From positions 248,001 through 312,000 of the forward strand of contig MU119231.1 in assembly GCA_014904845.1 (NCBI GenBank): a stretch of DNA of 64,000 bases. Reading direction: 5' to 3'. The position numbers and the translations under genes are program-made. Shown here one piece after another: positions 9,615 through 22,285 of the stretch (the first letter of the stretch is position 1; each line of letters begins with the position of its first letter). The notes beneath the pieces are model-generated. The model made no database searches. It was not told the DNA's origin and was given only the letters and a program-made list of their open reading frames with translations. Origin of the DNA: Acephala macrosclerotiorum. Taxonomy: Eukaryota > Ascomycota > Leotiomycetes > Helotiales > Mollisiaceae.

Positions 9615-11801
9615 TCAAACAATATCCCAACCCTCCACTCCCCCTCTACCCCTCATACTCTCACCAACTCCTCTTGCCCCAGCACGACTACCAACCCCTC
9701 CCATCCGACTCTCAACTCCTCCCAACCTACTCTCCACCCCACCCATCCTACTCTCTACCGCACCCATCCTACTACCCGCCCGCTCCGACAAAGGAATATT
9801 GATCGTTCCCACACTATTTCCTCTTCGTCTTAGCGCCTTCGGCACCATATCAGAAAAGAATTGGGAGAAGGTTCGCTTTCCGGATCGGAAATCACGGTAG
9901 ATGGTTTTGATTGTTGGGAGGGAGGTTGAGAAGAAGATTATGCAATTCCTGTTTTGCGAATTAGCATAAGTATTCTGTATTGGAAGGAAGAAAATGAGAA
10001 AGCGGAGAGAGGGAGCGAGAGGGAGAAGGGAAGGGGAAAGAGGACGATGGGGAAGTACCAGAATCCTTGGAGAGGAAGAACGATGGCAGTTGCGATATTA
10101 AGCGGATAGATCATAGAACCATTCGGGCGTAAGATTCCGTACAGGCGGTTGGCGGAGGAGGGGACCCAGGTTATTAGGATGGAGACTGTGAAGAGGAGGG
10201 CGGTTTTGGTGTACCTGCGAGGAGGAAGGGGTTAGTTAATATTTGAGAGGTAGGTGTAACAGTTGATCTTGGTTGGGGAGGGGTCGGGTTGACGAGGGGA
10301 GAAATGTGACACACCGATACTTCATCTCATCCATCTTCTCCCACTTATCCAACGCCTTCCTCATCCCTTTAACACCCTTCCTCACACCCCCATTCACCGC
10401 CCCCACACCGCCCATCACCAAATTCCCAATATTAACCAAGAAATCAATCACAATATTAATCCACCCATGTCTCTTCTCAACAGCCGCACCTTCCGAACTA
10501 ACAACGCATTTATATTCACCCTTATCAGGGCGAAGCTTGGGGGCTTCAGTGGTCCAGGGAAGGTTCTCAACAGAGTCGATTGAGGGGAGCTCCTTCTCGG
10601 TTGGAAGTGAGGGGAGGGGTTTCTCTTTGACTTCGGAGGTGAGGGTGAGGGTTCTTTCAACACGGATTTCGACGGGTGGGAAGCGTAATCCGGGGAACAG
10701 AGCACGGTTGAAGGATTCTGAGAATTTGTCGGGAGGGGTTGGGGATTGGGGTTCTGGGCTTGAGGCCGCGGGGTCGTCGGGTGGGGCGCAGGCGCGTGGT
10801 GGTATTTGGGGGAGGCGAGGTTGTTGCGTGATGAAGGAGGTTGGGCGTGTTGATGCTTGATATTTTGTCAGTTCGATTTCTTGACTGGTAGGGAAAGGGT
10901 TGAGAGGTGAGTGCTTACCATCTCCTGTGTCAGTATCGTTCTTTGGTCTTGATTCGTAGCTTGAACCAGTTGAAGGAGGAGATGGTTCCGGGTCCTGATT
11001 GAGGTTGAGGTGTGCTTGGTTCGCCTTCTTGGCAGCGTAAAGTCGCGAGCGTGCTCGAAAGACGTGTATGCCTACCAGAATGTAATTGGTGAGTGTGATG
11101 ATAACTACCAGCCATACAGGGCCGTAGAAGGAGTATATTCTTGTCCAGGCGTGAGTTTGTCCTACGAAGCACCATATCTGTATGTTGTCAGCTCTGGCTC
11201 ACCTTCATAGCAACGCGTCAAAATCCCAGTCGTCTGAGAGAGAAAATGTGTCTTCGAGGTGTTTGGCAAGACTTACAATCGCATTCCCATACATAGGACC
11301 ATTCTTGTCTCTAAAGAAGAGGAGTAAGGTAGCTGGGATGAACGGGAGGCCATAACACAGAAGACAGTACACCCACCAGTATTTCTTGATTCGCTCCGCA
11401 GTCCATCGGCGATAGAATATCAGCAAAACGGTAATGGAGGCAGCGCAAGACCAGTAAGGATCCGATTGCTCGAACCTGAAGTTCCGATCATCAGCATGCG
11501 CTCAATTCGAACTCGGATATGGAAAAAGGGGTCGAGATATTTACCATTCCAGCGCAAAAGCTTGAAATTGACACAGAGGTCCATTCGGGTTGCCCATACC
11601 AAGCATACCAATAGTAGCAGCAGAATTAGCAACCAGGTTCGCAGGTGTGGCCATGAAGATCATGGTATTGCCAATATTGCGAAATTCTTTGAAGAGGAGG
11701 AAGGTGATGAGGAGCAGGAGGGAGCAGGCGACGGAGATAATTCCCATTGAGCGCTCGATGGCGACGATGGTCTCTGTCTGTTCTTCGGTGAGGACGACCA
11801 T
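9615..11801 (-). CDS. Seven-TM G-protein-coupled receptor, Git3/cAMP-receptor-like (581 aa, 6 exons)
   Basis: Exons on the minus strand: 11801-11545, 11475-11277, 11177-10919, 10855-10315, 10214-10059 and 9948-9615, all GT-AG and phase-consistent. TM1 starts right after a short N-terminus (MVVLTEEQTETIVAIERSMG). TM2-TM3 carry FRNIGNTMIFMATPANL and CQFQAFALEWFEQSD, typical of the fungal cAMP/glucose-receptor-like class. TM4-TM5 include KKYWWVYCLLCYGLPF and YGPVWLVVIITL. A long, Pro-rich third cytoplasmic loop of roughly 200 residues separates TM5 from TM6 (FTVSILITWVPSSANRLYG). TM7 is YPLNIATAIVLPLQGFWN. The tail holds imperfect SRMGGVE repeats. Such receptors act at the plasma membrane in nutrient or cAMP signalling through G-alpha; the ligand cannot be told from sequence. 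The subfamily is an inference. Confidence 0.88.
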
Positions 11802-13988
11802 TTTTGCGATTGCGACTGCTGATTCGGTACAAGATTTGAGGTATTGTGTGGTTGGAGGTGGCGCGTCGTTGAGGCCCGGACCGCGTCGAGGAAGAGGTTT
11901 GGGTTTATTTTTGTATAGTGTGGTTGAGGAGTTGAGCAGTTGGAGGACGCTTCTTGGGAAGTGGTGAATCTGGAGGTTGATGGTGATGTTGAGAAGTTGG
12001 GATCTATGGCTCAAGGCTCATTCGCTCCCAGCTACATGCAGGTACCCTTCCTTTCACTTTCACTTTGCAAAAGCCAGACTCTTCTGCACGCTTCCGCACC
12101 ATTGCAATCAAGCAAAAAGTATACGCTTGGTACGCCTTTCGCTTTTGGGTTAGCCCGTACAATAAGTTGCCAGCACCGGTATCTAGCATCATTGAGGGAT
12201 CGGGAGTCTGGATCCCATTGTCCGTCTTTCGAAGTGTCTTCGAGGCGCCTCCAAAATTCAGTGGAGGTGTGAGAGTTTCTGATGGTAATGGCCAAGTCTC
12301 CTTGTTGAGAGAGCGCTATCGTTGTCAATATTTGGGCTGTCAAGTCATTTCCTTATCGAATATGTTGCCTTGATCTCAATATTCGGCGCGAAGTTACCCT
12401 AGTCTCGAGTAAGTATCTCTCAACTTGATGTTTGTCACAATTGGCTTCCATTCTGCCTGCTGAGCTGCATCGCTTATTTAGTTGTTCCCTCCAGCGAAGG
12501 TCGACGTTCTACGCTCATTAGCTGCTCGAGCAAGTATACCTGCTAGTGTATGGTTGAAGCAGCTGTATGAGTTCTGGTAGTAAAGAGCTCTGGCTTTGAT
12601 TATGCATTGGGTGGAGCAGAAGGCTTGAAAGACATTACGGGTCAAATTTTGAAGTTGTTTGAGGAAGGATGGGCTTTGTGCTCGGGTAGCAAATTCATCT
12701 CTAGCTATACATCACGGGAGTGTAGTCCTTCCTCAATCTCGTTCCCAAGTCCTACCATAAAAGTATCAACACAAGGTCCATGGCATACGCAAACTAATCG
12801 GGTGGAATTGAGTAGATGAGGACAGAGGAGCAGGGAAGGATGCAGCTCCGGAACGGCCCAGTCAAGTGTTAGCTGATAGTCGCAGCCTCTTGCATTTCTC
12901 CAGGTCAACAGTGTATTGATTGGATGTAGGCTTTTGATCTGATTCTCTGAGATACTGTCATAAGTTACTGCTGCTGTTGATTCTGTGGATTTTGTCGAGT
13001 GCAGGGGAGGAGAGGGCTCGGAAGTGATGTTTTTCTGGCAAGGTTAAGCTTCCGTGGGTTTTGTACGGGATCATGGGACTGAAGAGTCATTCGATTGCAA
13101 TAGAAACGAGTACCACCTCTTAAATATTTCAAGTCTGAAAGATCTTACATAATGTCCCAGGCTTTGAGATTTCGTGCTATTCTTGGTCGCGAGAGCATTG
13201 CGTTCGGCAAAGAAAGGGGCATTCGCTTCGCCCACGTTTTGCTCGGCAAGAGAATAAGGACAGCATTCCATCACTTAACGAGCTGTAGCCTTTTACGCAC
13301 AACTGACCCCATTGGCTATAGAGATGTCAACTATGGCGCGTTGGCCGCGCTTCTCGGGGTCTAAACTTTAACCTCCATTCTTTCGCAGATCTTTTCGTTA
13401 GACCTTCTGTTGGACGAGGATACGGTAATGCAAAGTAAGCATTAGAATAGTAATCTATATATCAAACACGATAGCTTCACAGCTTCTCGAGGTAATGCTT
13501 TAAGGCTCACAAAGTTTTCGAGAAATAATGGAACGGTGAACCATTAGTAGCAGTGATATTGGAAGCTCCAGATTCCAGTGCCGTTGGTGTCGAAAGTCAG
13601 GGGTCGATGCCCCACTCTGGAAATAATGATCGGCAGGACATGATAAAAGGGGGCATTCGGACTGTAAAATAATGCTTCAATCAATAAAAATTGATCACTC
13701 ACAGCACCTCCGTTTGACAGTTGGCTCAGTGAAGGCGCGTGCACTACCTGGTGCTGCCGAGGACCCTCATGCTGAGATAAGTAATAGCTGGTTAATTAAA
13801 CCTAGAAAGCCTTGAAAATGCATAATAGCTCAGAGTTAGGTGGTCGATGTACGTGAAGGATTTTGAGGCGATGAGTTATATAACAGGTCGCAGTCTTCAT
13901 CCGAGTGAATCCAACATCTTTACCAAGCACCTCTTAACGCACCTGAAAGCATCAACCTAGCTGAGGATGCTCGAAGTCAAAGAGAACC
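11802..13988. other. Long intergenic region
   Basis: About 2.2 kb with only short shadow frames on both strands. It should contain the promoter and 5' UTR of the GPCR gene (near 11802-12100). I recognise no gene, RNA or repeat in it. Confidence 0.4.
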
Positions 13989-14243
13989 ATGCCTTGGAAT
14001 CGCATCTACTACCCCGCAGGCACGCTCCTACGAGAAGCTAAAGGTATCACCGACTGCTACAGCAAATACTATTTTACCATTCAACTACACATCTCTCTTT
14101 GCTCTTTCTATGCCAAGTCAAGTCAGCTAACACAGTTCAGCTTATTTCATTCCAAGAAATCGCTGCAGGTGATTCTGTTGAGGAGGAAAGCCATTGGACA
14201 GCTTAATCTGAATCACTCTTCAGAACATGATGGGGAGCTTTAA
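13989..14243 (+). pseudogene. Relic of a tautomerase (cis-CaaD / oxalocrotonate-tautomerase-like) gene
   Basis: The ATG at 13989 gives MPWNRIYYPAGTLLREAK then ITDCYSK. This matches the N-terminus of fungal Tautomerase_3 proteins: Met, catalytic Pro, RIYHP-like and GTF-like blocks, then an ITDxYS helix. Further on, a different frame near 14135-14200 reads QLISFQEIAAGDSVEEES, reminiscent of the next beta strand and loop of the same family. A possible intron acceptor (AACACAG, ending 14133) lies between. The remaining two thirds of the ~140-residue enzyme is not found. I call it a decayed fragment. Small spliced ORFs of about 35 codons can also be drawn, so this is not certain. Confidence 0.42.
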
Positions 14244-15042
14244 CACTGTGCAGAAGGATCTGAAGTTCCTCCAAGCTGTGCAAGTTGTGTAGAAGCCTTT
14301 TATAAACCTTCTTCGATAGAATACTTATACGCGCGAATTTATTTATATCCATCAGTCTTCTCCCATGATGGCGAGGTCAGTAGAAGACGTCCTCAGATGG
14401 GGTTTCTTCAGGCATTGTCACTGGATTTTAGCGCTGTAGGTTCTGACTTCAGGGCACCTTTGCCGAATTTTAGACCCTCGCGCACTGAAACGCGGGCGTC
14501 ATTTGGAGTCATTTGAAGATGAAGCTCGACTTTCAAAGCCTACATCGCTGACTACTTAAATTTTCTCAAATAAAAGATACAGGGCTCAGCTATGAGCTTC
14601 AACTGGAGCAAGTAAACCCTAAAGAAATCAGCTTCAATGACTTTTCTTGGCCGAGTACTCCTTTGAGTCTCAATCTTCTCCAGCAAATGATCAAGGAGGA
14701 CAGACCTTTGCAGCCGGAGATCAGAGGCCCAAATGGGGAGAAAGAACCTTTTGAGAATGGAACGTAGGGTGCATGATTCATACTACCTCCCACTGTGCTG
14801 TGGACATAGGATAGGGCAGTATGGAGGAGGGACCTAGTGAGGATAGATGTGATAAGCTTAGAGAACGAGTGGATTCTGCGAATATCAGCTTGTTGGAATT
14901 CGAGAGATTGTCTCTCGGTTTTACGGTCTTGCTTCTGCTTGATGATCCTCTCTATAGGGTGAAGTCTGAAGCGATGTGGGAGGTGTATGCAGAGCTTCGT
15001 AGATCTTTCCCTTCAGTTCAACATTAGGAATAGAACGCTCCA
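14244..15042. other. Intergenic
   Basis: No gene supported. The plus-strand frame at 14821-15027 ends where the MFS gene on the other strand ends and has no recognisable content; the region is more likely the 3' flank of that gene. Confidence 0.35.
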
Positions 15043-16461
15043 TCAATACTTCATCCAGATCTTCCATCCTCCACCAAAACCTCTCGCCACATAAAAAGCA
15101 ACAAAAGACCCCACATAACAGGCTCCCGTGAAGACAATCAAGCCCCAGTAAGCTCCTCCATTCGCCTCCACGATAGCTCCTGCAATCGGCACTCCAGTCA
15201 AACACCCAAAGGCCACAATGGTATAACATGTAGCGTAATATCTCCCGTATTCTTCCACTCGACATAATTGACCCACGCACACCGGAGTCAAGGAGATGTT
15301 ACTCCCACTACTGAAACCAAACAAAACAGCGAAAACCACGATTCCAGGGGTAGTGGTCCCGAATGGTAGCCAAATCGCGAAAACGGAGACTATCGTGAGG
15401 ACGATAGTGAGCAGAATTAGGTTGAAACGTCCGATAACATCAGAGTAAGCTCCCGGAAGCCAGCGCCCAAAGACCGAACCAGCAGAGAGGATTGGCAGAA
15501 TCTGATAAGAGAACGAAGTGTTGAATCCGGCGTGGAGAGCATAAGAGGCAATGTATGTCAACGGCACGAACAATGCCCATTCCATGAGGAAGCAGCCAAT
15601 TACTGTGAAGAGGAAGGCAGGCTGTCCTAAAATAAGGAAGTCCGGGTGAGGTGATTTGGCGGCGCGAGATGGTGGGAGATTAGACCTGACGAGCAAGATT
15701 CCAAGTACGGAGAGGAGGAGGATGACCAAGCCCATGATTCGTGTTGCCCAGGCGAAGCCGACCTTCGGAATGAGAGACTCAAGGAGGAGCGGGAATACCA
15801 CACCGCCCACCGCTCCTCCCGCTGTTGCGATACCAGTGGCTGTTCCACGTCGTACATTGAAGAAGTGTCCGACAGCTGCAACTGACGGCGTGAAAAGGAG
15901 TGCTGTACCAACCCCGCCAATAACACCGAAGACAATGATAAAATGCCAATACTCTGTAATTCGTGAGTCATCCAGTCTTCCCGGTCCTCAAGAGTAGACT
16001 TTACCTGTACAGACTCCAATCAACAACATGCTCAGTACCACGCAAATACCGCCAGGAATGGTCAGGAACAGAGGACCATACACATCAAATAATGGACCGA
16101 TGTAAATTCCACAAGCAAAGGAGAGAAATGTATAGATAGAGAATATCCATCCAATCTGATCTGGAGTATAGGTTGAAAGTTGGTTCCGAGATATATAGGC
16201 TTGGAACGAGGCGAGCGTGTTGGCTATGCCGAGAGATGCAAACATTGCACACCAAGAACCGAAGACCACAAGCCATGCACGAAATCCGCCCTCGGGATAC
16301 GCATATTCTTCCTCGGCATTGAGCGATGTTGATGAATTTTCCAGGCCTTTCAATGGAGTTGGCACTTGTCGCGCTGTATCGTCAACGCTTGCGGCCTTCT
16401 CATCGTACGGTTCATCGTGAGGAAGGTCCACTGGAGAGCCCTCCCATGTTTTGTCAGTCAT
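15043..16461 (-). CDS. MFS transporter, monocarboxylate-porter-like (455 aa, 2 exons)
   Basis: Major facilitator of the MCT/MCH type, expected to move a small organic acid or similar metabolite across a membrane; substrate unknown. Exons 16461-16005 and 15953-15043 with a 51-bp intron. I chose the ATG at 16461 ([10 protein letters not shown]). An acidic N-terminal tail of about 60 residues leads to the hallmark [16 protein letters not shown] of fungal MCT-like proteins. TM2-TM5 include [16 protein letters not shown] and [19 protein letters not shown], the latter matching the loop-4 signature. The second half starts around [18 protein letters not shown], and the last helices include [18 protein letters not shown]. 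Length and about 12 hydrophobic segments are normal. Confidence 0.9.
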
Positions 16462-18200
16462 ATGCACTTGGGGGAAGCCTCGCTGGAGGAATAAGGACAA
16501 GGCCAAGAAAAAGAAGCATTAAGGAAACAGTCCCTTGCATGGTGATTGGAAAGGGGTTGAAGAACATTGAACGAAATGAGGTTGATAAGTGGGGGTTTGC
16601 GGGGCGATTCAAGGGACCAAGTTGGGCTGGACTTGCTTCTAGTGGCGCCATTGAGAAGAGAAAGAAGATATCCTTGGTTGAGAGAGCCTTGCCAGCTTCT
16701 GAGAAGCATTTTCTATGAATCAAACTAGAATACCAATGCTTTCCATCTTCAATGTCCCTTCTTATCAACGGAGGCAATAATGTGGAAAGAGCAGAGGAGG
16801 TCGGGAGGGATGAAATTGCGGTCCGGATCTAGTCTGTAAGCGGCTTAGCCGGTTCCAAACGCGAACGCCTTCAAAGCTTCATTCTCTCATCTTTCAACAA
16901 GTCGAGTCCCACCTTATCAAGCAAGGATCCTATACAAGATATTGTTCTACCCTCAACTCGGATCCCAGACGTAGCCTTGGAATTATTGCGGCCAACGCCA
17001 GGCGGGTATGTTCTGCTGAGATACCACACTACAACACAACACCACACTCTTTTTCCGTTACCAATTTACTTATCATCTTCCCTCTACTTTCTGCCTTCAT
17101 TCTCTGTCAACCTTCCGTGTAATCTGTACTGTTGCTGCGTACTCTGGGCTATGTGTTTGAACACTTTCTTGCCATCGTCTGCTTAATAATCTTTACAGGG
17201 CCTCTTTCCTCGCAAACCTCGAACAATCGCGCCTGCCTATCCAAGTCGATAGACCAATCAGTATATGACCTCGAAACTCGTCTGACGAATAAGATACCAA
17301 TGCGATATTTGTGGTATGGAACGATTTTGAGGAGGTGTTTTTGCAAATGGCAGTATGGAGATATCTGAACCGGTGGCTGGATCTGCCCAACGCTTCGAAC
17401 CTACGTCTGCCGCACACATATACCTCTCGCTATTCGATTGCTAAAAGCTGACTACTCAATATACGTTGCAGGGCGACGCTGATGAAACTTCAAGGTTACT
17501 GGGAGTTGGACATGTGTTTTTCAACCAGGTTCTTGACTTTCAATCGTCGTGCTGACTTGTAGACTTTTATGGATGGTTTAGAGGGAAAACTTTGATTTCA
17601 ATGACACATACGGGCTTTGGTATATCTTTGCTTTGAGCTTTCCAGCTTGTTAAGAGTATGGAAGTAGCAGGCGATGTTGTTTTGATCGGCGAGATTGCTC
17701 TCGAGATCTCTAAGCTCCATTCTACCTCAAAGGGTATTCCACTCGGCCTGAACTTCGCCACACGATCGGCAGCAATTCTCGAGCGAGAGTCATTGCTACG
17801 CTCTAGGTGTACTTACTTTTTTTGTGGGCGGATTCGTCGTAATGGTTAATCTCTACCTCATTCAACCATAGGCTTTCTTATGACCGAAGGCTCTTATCTC
17901 TACGTCCCACATTTAGAGTAGTATATCTACGATGTGCTAAGAGCGATGATCTCCGAAGTAGTTCTTATTTGTTGATATATTCACGATTGGGCGCTCACCC
18001 CAGTATTTACCAGCTTGTTTTCCCGGAATGCAGATATATTAAGCCTCAAAACCCCACATACAATCGCTTCCTTTGATTTGATTGAGGGTTCCATCCGGGT
18101 GTATCCCCTACCGCGAAGCATATCCAGAATCTCAACTTAAGCCGTGGCATCGTCGCGCAATGCCTTCAGTGTCTTTTCTAAAGTCTCTCTGATTTTGTAG
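16462..18200. other. Intergenic, no gene supported
   Basis: Contains the MFS promoter and 5' leader (near 16462-16700). Short frames at 16977-17186 and 17567-17849 on both strands lack recognisable content. The minus-strand frame at 17567-17761 has an ordinary amino-acid composition and could be a remnant, but I cannot name a family. Confidence 0.35.
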
Positions 18201-18640
18201 CACACGAGTATCACCACGCATTGGACTGCACTCACAGCCCTCGCTCTTCTTGAGGGTGCTCGCGCCCAAACTGGAGCTAGAGGCGCAGAAATGCTGCGCT
18301 TCGCTTGCTCACAGCTTGTCGTTGAGCGTCTCGACCCTCTGGTTACTCCTGGAATCATCGGGTCTCCGCACATCCATCAAATTGTTTAAGGAAATTCGTT
18401 CAACGCGACCATGACACCCGTCGTTCACGATCTGCCTTCTCTTTCTAATTGTACTAGCTGTGCTTTCAGTGAGGATTTTAGTAATTGCTGCGATATATTA
18501 CAAGGCGCGAAATGGAACCTTTAAACGTGTAGCACAGTTTCCGAACGGAGGCCTCAAGCAGAATGGTGGGATCACGGTGTATTATATTCCGCCATACGAT
18601 CACATCAGCAATGTCACTGCGTTCAAGCGGGCAAGTTTTT
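18201..18640 (+). pseudogene. DUF1996 (WSC-associated secreted protein) pseudogene
   Basis: Translation from about 18210 reads WTALTALALLEGARAQTGAR, then EMLRFACSQLVVERLDPLV, SPHIHQIV, NSFNATMTP, SCAFSEDFSN, YYKARNGTFKRVAQF and QNGGITVYYIPPYD. These are the consecutive conserved blocks of fungal DUF1996 proteins, secreted proteins of unknown function. The gene is broken by an in-frame TAA at 18387-18389 right after HIHQIV, and by a deletion/frameshift near 18480, where the expected NYWTA block is lost and the reading frame changes. Similarity ends around 18640 (TAFKR), so the C-terminal two thirds is missing. The 5' part before ARAQ (signal peptide exon) is not clear. Confidence 0.85.
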
Positions 18641-18660
18641 CTAGCAAGCAAGCTTCGTTT

Positions 18661-20149
18661 TCATCACCCAACTATCAGCACAGAATCAATACTTGAGTTT
18701 CGTCTCAATGAGGAAGTCGCTTCTATCATATTTGATAGGCCAACATGCAAGTGCAGCGACTAAAGAGCAGGGATATCTGCCGCAGAAAGCAAGCGCTGGC
18801 CAACAACATCTGCAAAGGAAACCACGGGAGCTAATGTGGGTGTTAGATATTGATCGTCTTATCCATTGTTGTGAGGGGCATAACGGCCAAAGAAGCTCCG
18901 AGGTGGCGCGTTTACGGCAGTGATGATTATCTACAAGCTGGAACAGAGTTTGAGAGTATTCGAATGACTAGATTTGTCCCTTAGACTAGTTCTTGCAAGG
19001 GCGACAGGCGGATACTGTACATATTCGCGAGTCCTGTCGAGTCTGGAAAACACAATTGCGACCTTGTTGGGGCTGAGGTGAGAACATGCCGACATAAGAT
19101 CAGATCAACATATCTCTCCCAGGCCCAACAATCACATCGTCTTGATTATAGAAGCTGATGAGTACGCAAGGTCTCAGCTTGCTGTCGTCACCCAGTGACC
19201 GGGTCTCTCCATGCCACAGATGTGGCCAAGCAATTCAGAAAAATGAGAGTCTATCTAATCGAGATTTTTATATCCAGGAGCAACAATGCATAGTTGATAC
19301 AGAATCCCACACTCAAAGGCACAGATCTCTTTGATGCGCTTGCGTACGACATATCAAGCCCTTGCTCGTCAGAAGGGTTGTCGTGCCCCGCTGCGGACGT
19401 GCAAGCCTTCTCATCCGATCCCTTCGGTCAACTTGGCAGCGGAGATAACTCAACAGCTGCATTATCATTCCAAGCGTCAATCAAGGTTTCGAGGATGTCT
19501 ACATAGCTCGTTTCAGTGAAACCTTGAGAGACAGTGCATCATTTCATGACATCGTGAAACAAGAGGCAGGCTATATTCTCCAAAACGGCCGCAATGCGTA
19601 TATTGCCAACAGATGGATAGCGGCGCAGAGCTCAGAACCAGGATTCTCAACGATCATTCCGAAAACATAGAGACATGCTCCTCAAAGAACTAGAGGAGAA
19701 ACTTCTCAGAAAGGAAAAAGAGTGCCGACAGTTGGCTGAAGAACATGGGATATTGCAGGAGGAGGTTTCCCAATTGAGAGGGGGATTACAGAGACTTCTC
19801 AATTTTGAAAGCCTATGACTTTCGCTTGGGACACATTCTCAAAGTTTTCTGATCGATTATAAGTAGGAAACAGTCCGTGACGACTTTTTAGATACTTCAG
19901 TGGTGTCTCTTTTCCTGACACCGCTAAGGCCAAGCATGTGCAGAACTCGAAGAGCAAGAATTTGATAAAGATGAAGAGGCTTTTATTCTAGCTCTTTTGT
20001 GTTGCCTCTTATTGGTTGGAAGAACCTGCATGTACGGTCACGTGCCTCGCAGAATCTCCGACTGCACAATCTCGCCTATTCTTCATCTAACACAACCCCA
20101 CTACAACACTGCTCTCAGTAATTGCTAACGCTTCGTTCAAGTATCTATC
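18661..20149. other. Degenerate intergenic region with a coiled-coil ORF fragment
   Basis: No intact gene. An ATG near 19675 opens about 47 codons (starts MLLKELEEKLLRKEKECRQL) with leucines in heptad spacing, a likely coiled coil. Just upstream another frame reads VKQEAGYILQNGRNAYIANR. These may be pieces of a decayed gene. The HET gene promoter should lie at about 20000-20149. Confidence 0.3.
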
Positions 20150-21962
20150 ATGCGTCTTCTGAATGCACAGACGCGAAGGCTGAGTGAGTTTATGGGAGAT
20201 GACGCCCTTCCACCATACGCAATTCTTTCTCATACATGGGGTCGCGACGAGGTCACCTACCAAGACATCAATTCACCAGACTCCGGCCTGGCAAAGGAGG
20301 GATGTACGAAGATCAAATATTGCTGCGATCAAGCGATCAAAGATGGCCTTTATTGGGCTTGGGTTGACACGTAAGGCTGTATCCAATCAGGCTACAGTCG
20401 CACTATTTCGAACTTAATCTCCTAGTTGCTGCATCTACAAGACCAGTAGTGCTGAACTCTCCGAAGCCATCAATTCTATGTTTCGATGGTACCAGAGAGC
20501 TGAAGTATGTTATGTCTATTTGGCTGATGTCTGGGGTTACCATACTCCGATAGAAGATCCTCGCGAATTCGCTCAAAGTCGTTGGTTCACGAGATGTTGG
20601 ACCCTGCAAGAATTGATTGCTCCTAGATTTGTTATATTTTACTCCAGGCTATGGGCCAATATCGGGAATAAAGAAGATCTCACCCAGATCATAATGGATA
20701 TCACCAATATTCATGAAAGTGCTCTATATGGTGCAAGTCTTGAGCTTTTCAGTGTGGCAAGGAAGATGTCATGGGCTGCGAAGAGACAGTCGACTCGAGT
20801 TGAAGATATAGCATACAGCTTGCTTGGATTGTTTGATGTCCATATGCCACTGCTCTGCGGGGAAGGTTCGAAGGCTTTCATTCGCCTGCAAGAGGAAATT
20901 TTGAAGTCTTCTTACGACCACTCTCTGTTCGCATGGTGATCGGGATTCGCGTCCGTGTTCGGCCTGAAAGATTACGCCTCAAGACTCAAACTAATGTCTC
21001 GCACTAGGTTTTCTTCCAATGACGACAGCAGCCTCACTGGGCTGCTAGCTGATTCTCCTGCTGCTTTTCGAAAGAGTTACGACGTTGAATCGATTGGTTC
21101 ATGGGGTGAAATCTATAGTTCTCCACCCATTGTACACAACAAATGTGTCTATATCGACCTTCCCGTGATTCGAGATGAAGAGCCTGACGAGTCGTTCGCC
21201 ATCCTTGATTGTCGTTTCCTGGGTGACGACTTAAACTATCTAGCAGTACCGTTGAGACAATGGGGTGTGGGGACATTCTACGGGAGGCTACCCTCTCTCA
21301 TCATTGTACCAATTGATCTTGTCAAGATTGACAGCAAGACTCTAGTTCCTGAATGTACGGAGAAGCTGTGTATAAAAGCGCCAGGGCTCAAGAAAGATCT
21401 GGACGGGTGTTTCATGCTAGGAGAACTGCCTCCAGAATCAACGGGTTACCAGCTTGGAAGGGTTCATGTCAAGACTGGAGCACGCTACGATAGACGCAGC
21501 AGGATTTTGTGGCCGGAGAAGCGTGCCAACGGCGCACAGGCTGTTTTTATGTTCCGCAACAAGGATGGAAATCGTTTTGCAATCATCCTCGCCCAAGATG
21601 CAAGGACTTACAGGTCACGCAAGAGCTGGGCATACGTTAAAAGACTAGAAAAGGGCCCTTTTGAGACCGAGGAAGAGCTTCACGGGTATCTACGAGAAGT
21701 GGATCTGCCTGAAGGAGGTTGGGACAAGACTGATGAGGGATGGGTCGCTGTGAGCCCTTTCGCCTCGGCAATTCTCCAGGTATTGATTGTGCCACAATCC
21801 AGTAACGGCCCAACCGAAAGTGTCCACCTTACCAAGTTCGCGGAAAAAGAAAATGATACCTTTATTGAAGCTGGAAGGATCATGAAATGGGACCAATTCC
21901 CACCCAAGAGAAAGCTGGATGAGGTGGATGGGCTTGATCATGGCATAGCACTTCTGGAATAG
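20150..21962 (+). CDS. Heterokaryon-incompatibility (HET) domain protein (561 aa, 3 exons)
   Basis: HET proteins act in fungal nonself recognition and programmed cell death. Exons 20150-20370, 20426-20935 and 21008-21962. The start MRLLNAQTRRLSEF and YAILSHTWGRDEVTYQDI, WAWVDTCCIYKTSSAELSEA, CYVYLADV and WFTRCWTLQELIAPR are the ordered HET-domain blocks (residues ~1-155). RVEDIAYSLLGLFDVHMPLL, GEGSKAF and SYDHSLFAW follow, as in the common HET/DUF8212 architecture, then about 310 residues of C-terminal domain beginning with LTGLLADSPAAF. An apparent TGA at 20937-20939 is spliced out: a 72-bp intron with GTGATC donor, CTAAT branch site and CACTAG acceptor restores FAW-FSSNDD in phase. The donor is weak, so splicing efficiency is open. 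Confidence 0.88.
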
Positions 21963-22285
21963 CTGAAGGTTCTCTGAATCTCACGATATTGACCTTTATC
22001 TGAACGGTCTTCTAATTGTTTTGCCCTTCCTTAACATGCAGCAAAGAATTTGAATCTCATGTTCTCCTCAATACCTATTGGCTCCGGGATCCCAACTGGC
22101 GCTTATCTCCGGCTGTCGAGCATCTCGAGATTCAATTGTACGTCAAGACCGAACATACCCCTCATTGGCTACCGCATCTGACTCGATAAACATAAGCCAT
22201 AAGGTGCAGCATCAGTCGTCTCTTCTCAAATTCTTCTCAATGTTCTATCAACAGCTAGATTACTCGACACCGAGAAGTTGAAACA

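Noticed and set aside
12032..12373. Overlapping ~100-codon frames on both strands
   Set aside because: No ATG start for the minus-strand frame and no family resemblance; probably the 5' region of the GPCR gene.
20937..20939. In-frame TGA in the HET gene, suggesting a pseudogene
   Set aside because: A 72-bp intron (20936-21007) with branch site and CACTAG acceptor removes it and rejoins FAW to FSSNDD in phase, matching the usual layout of the family.
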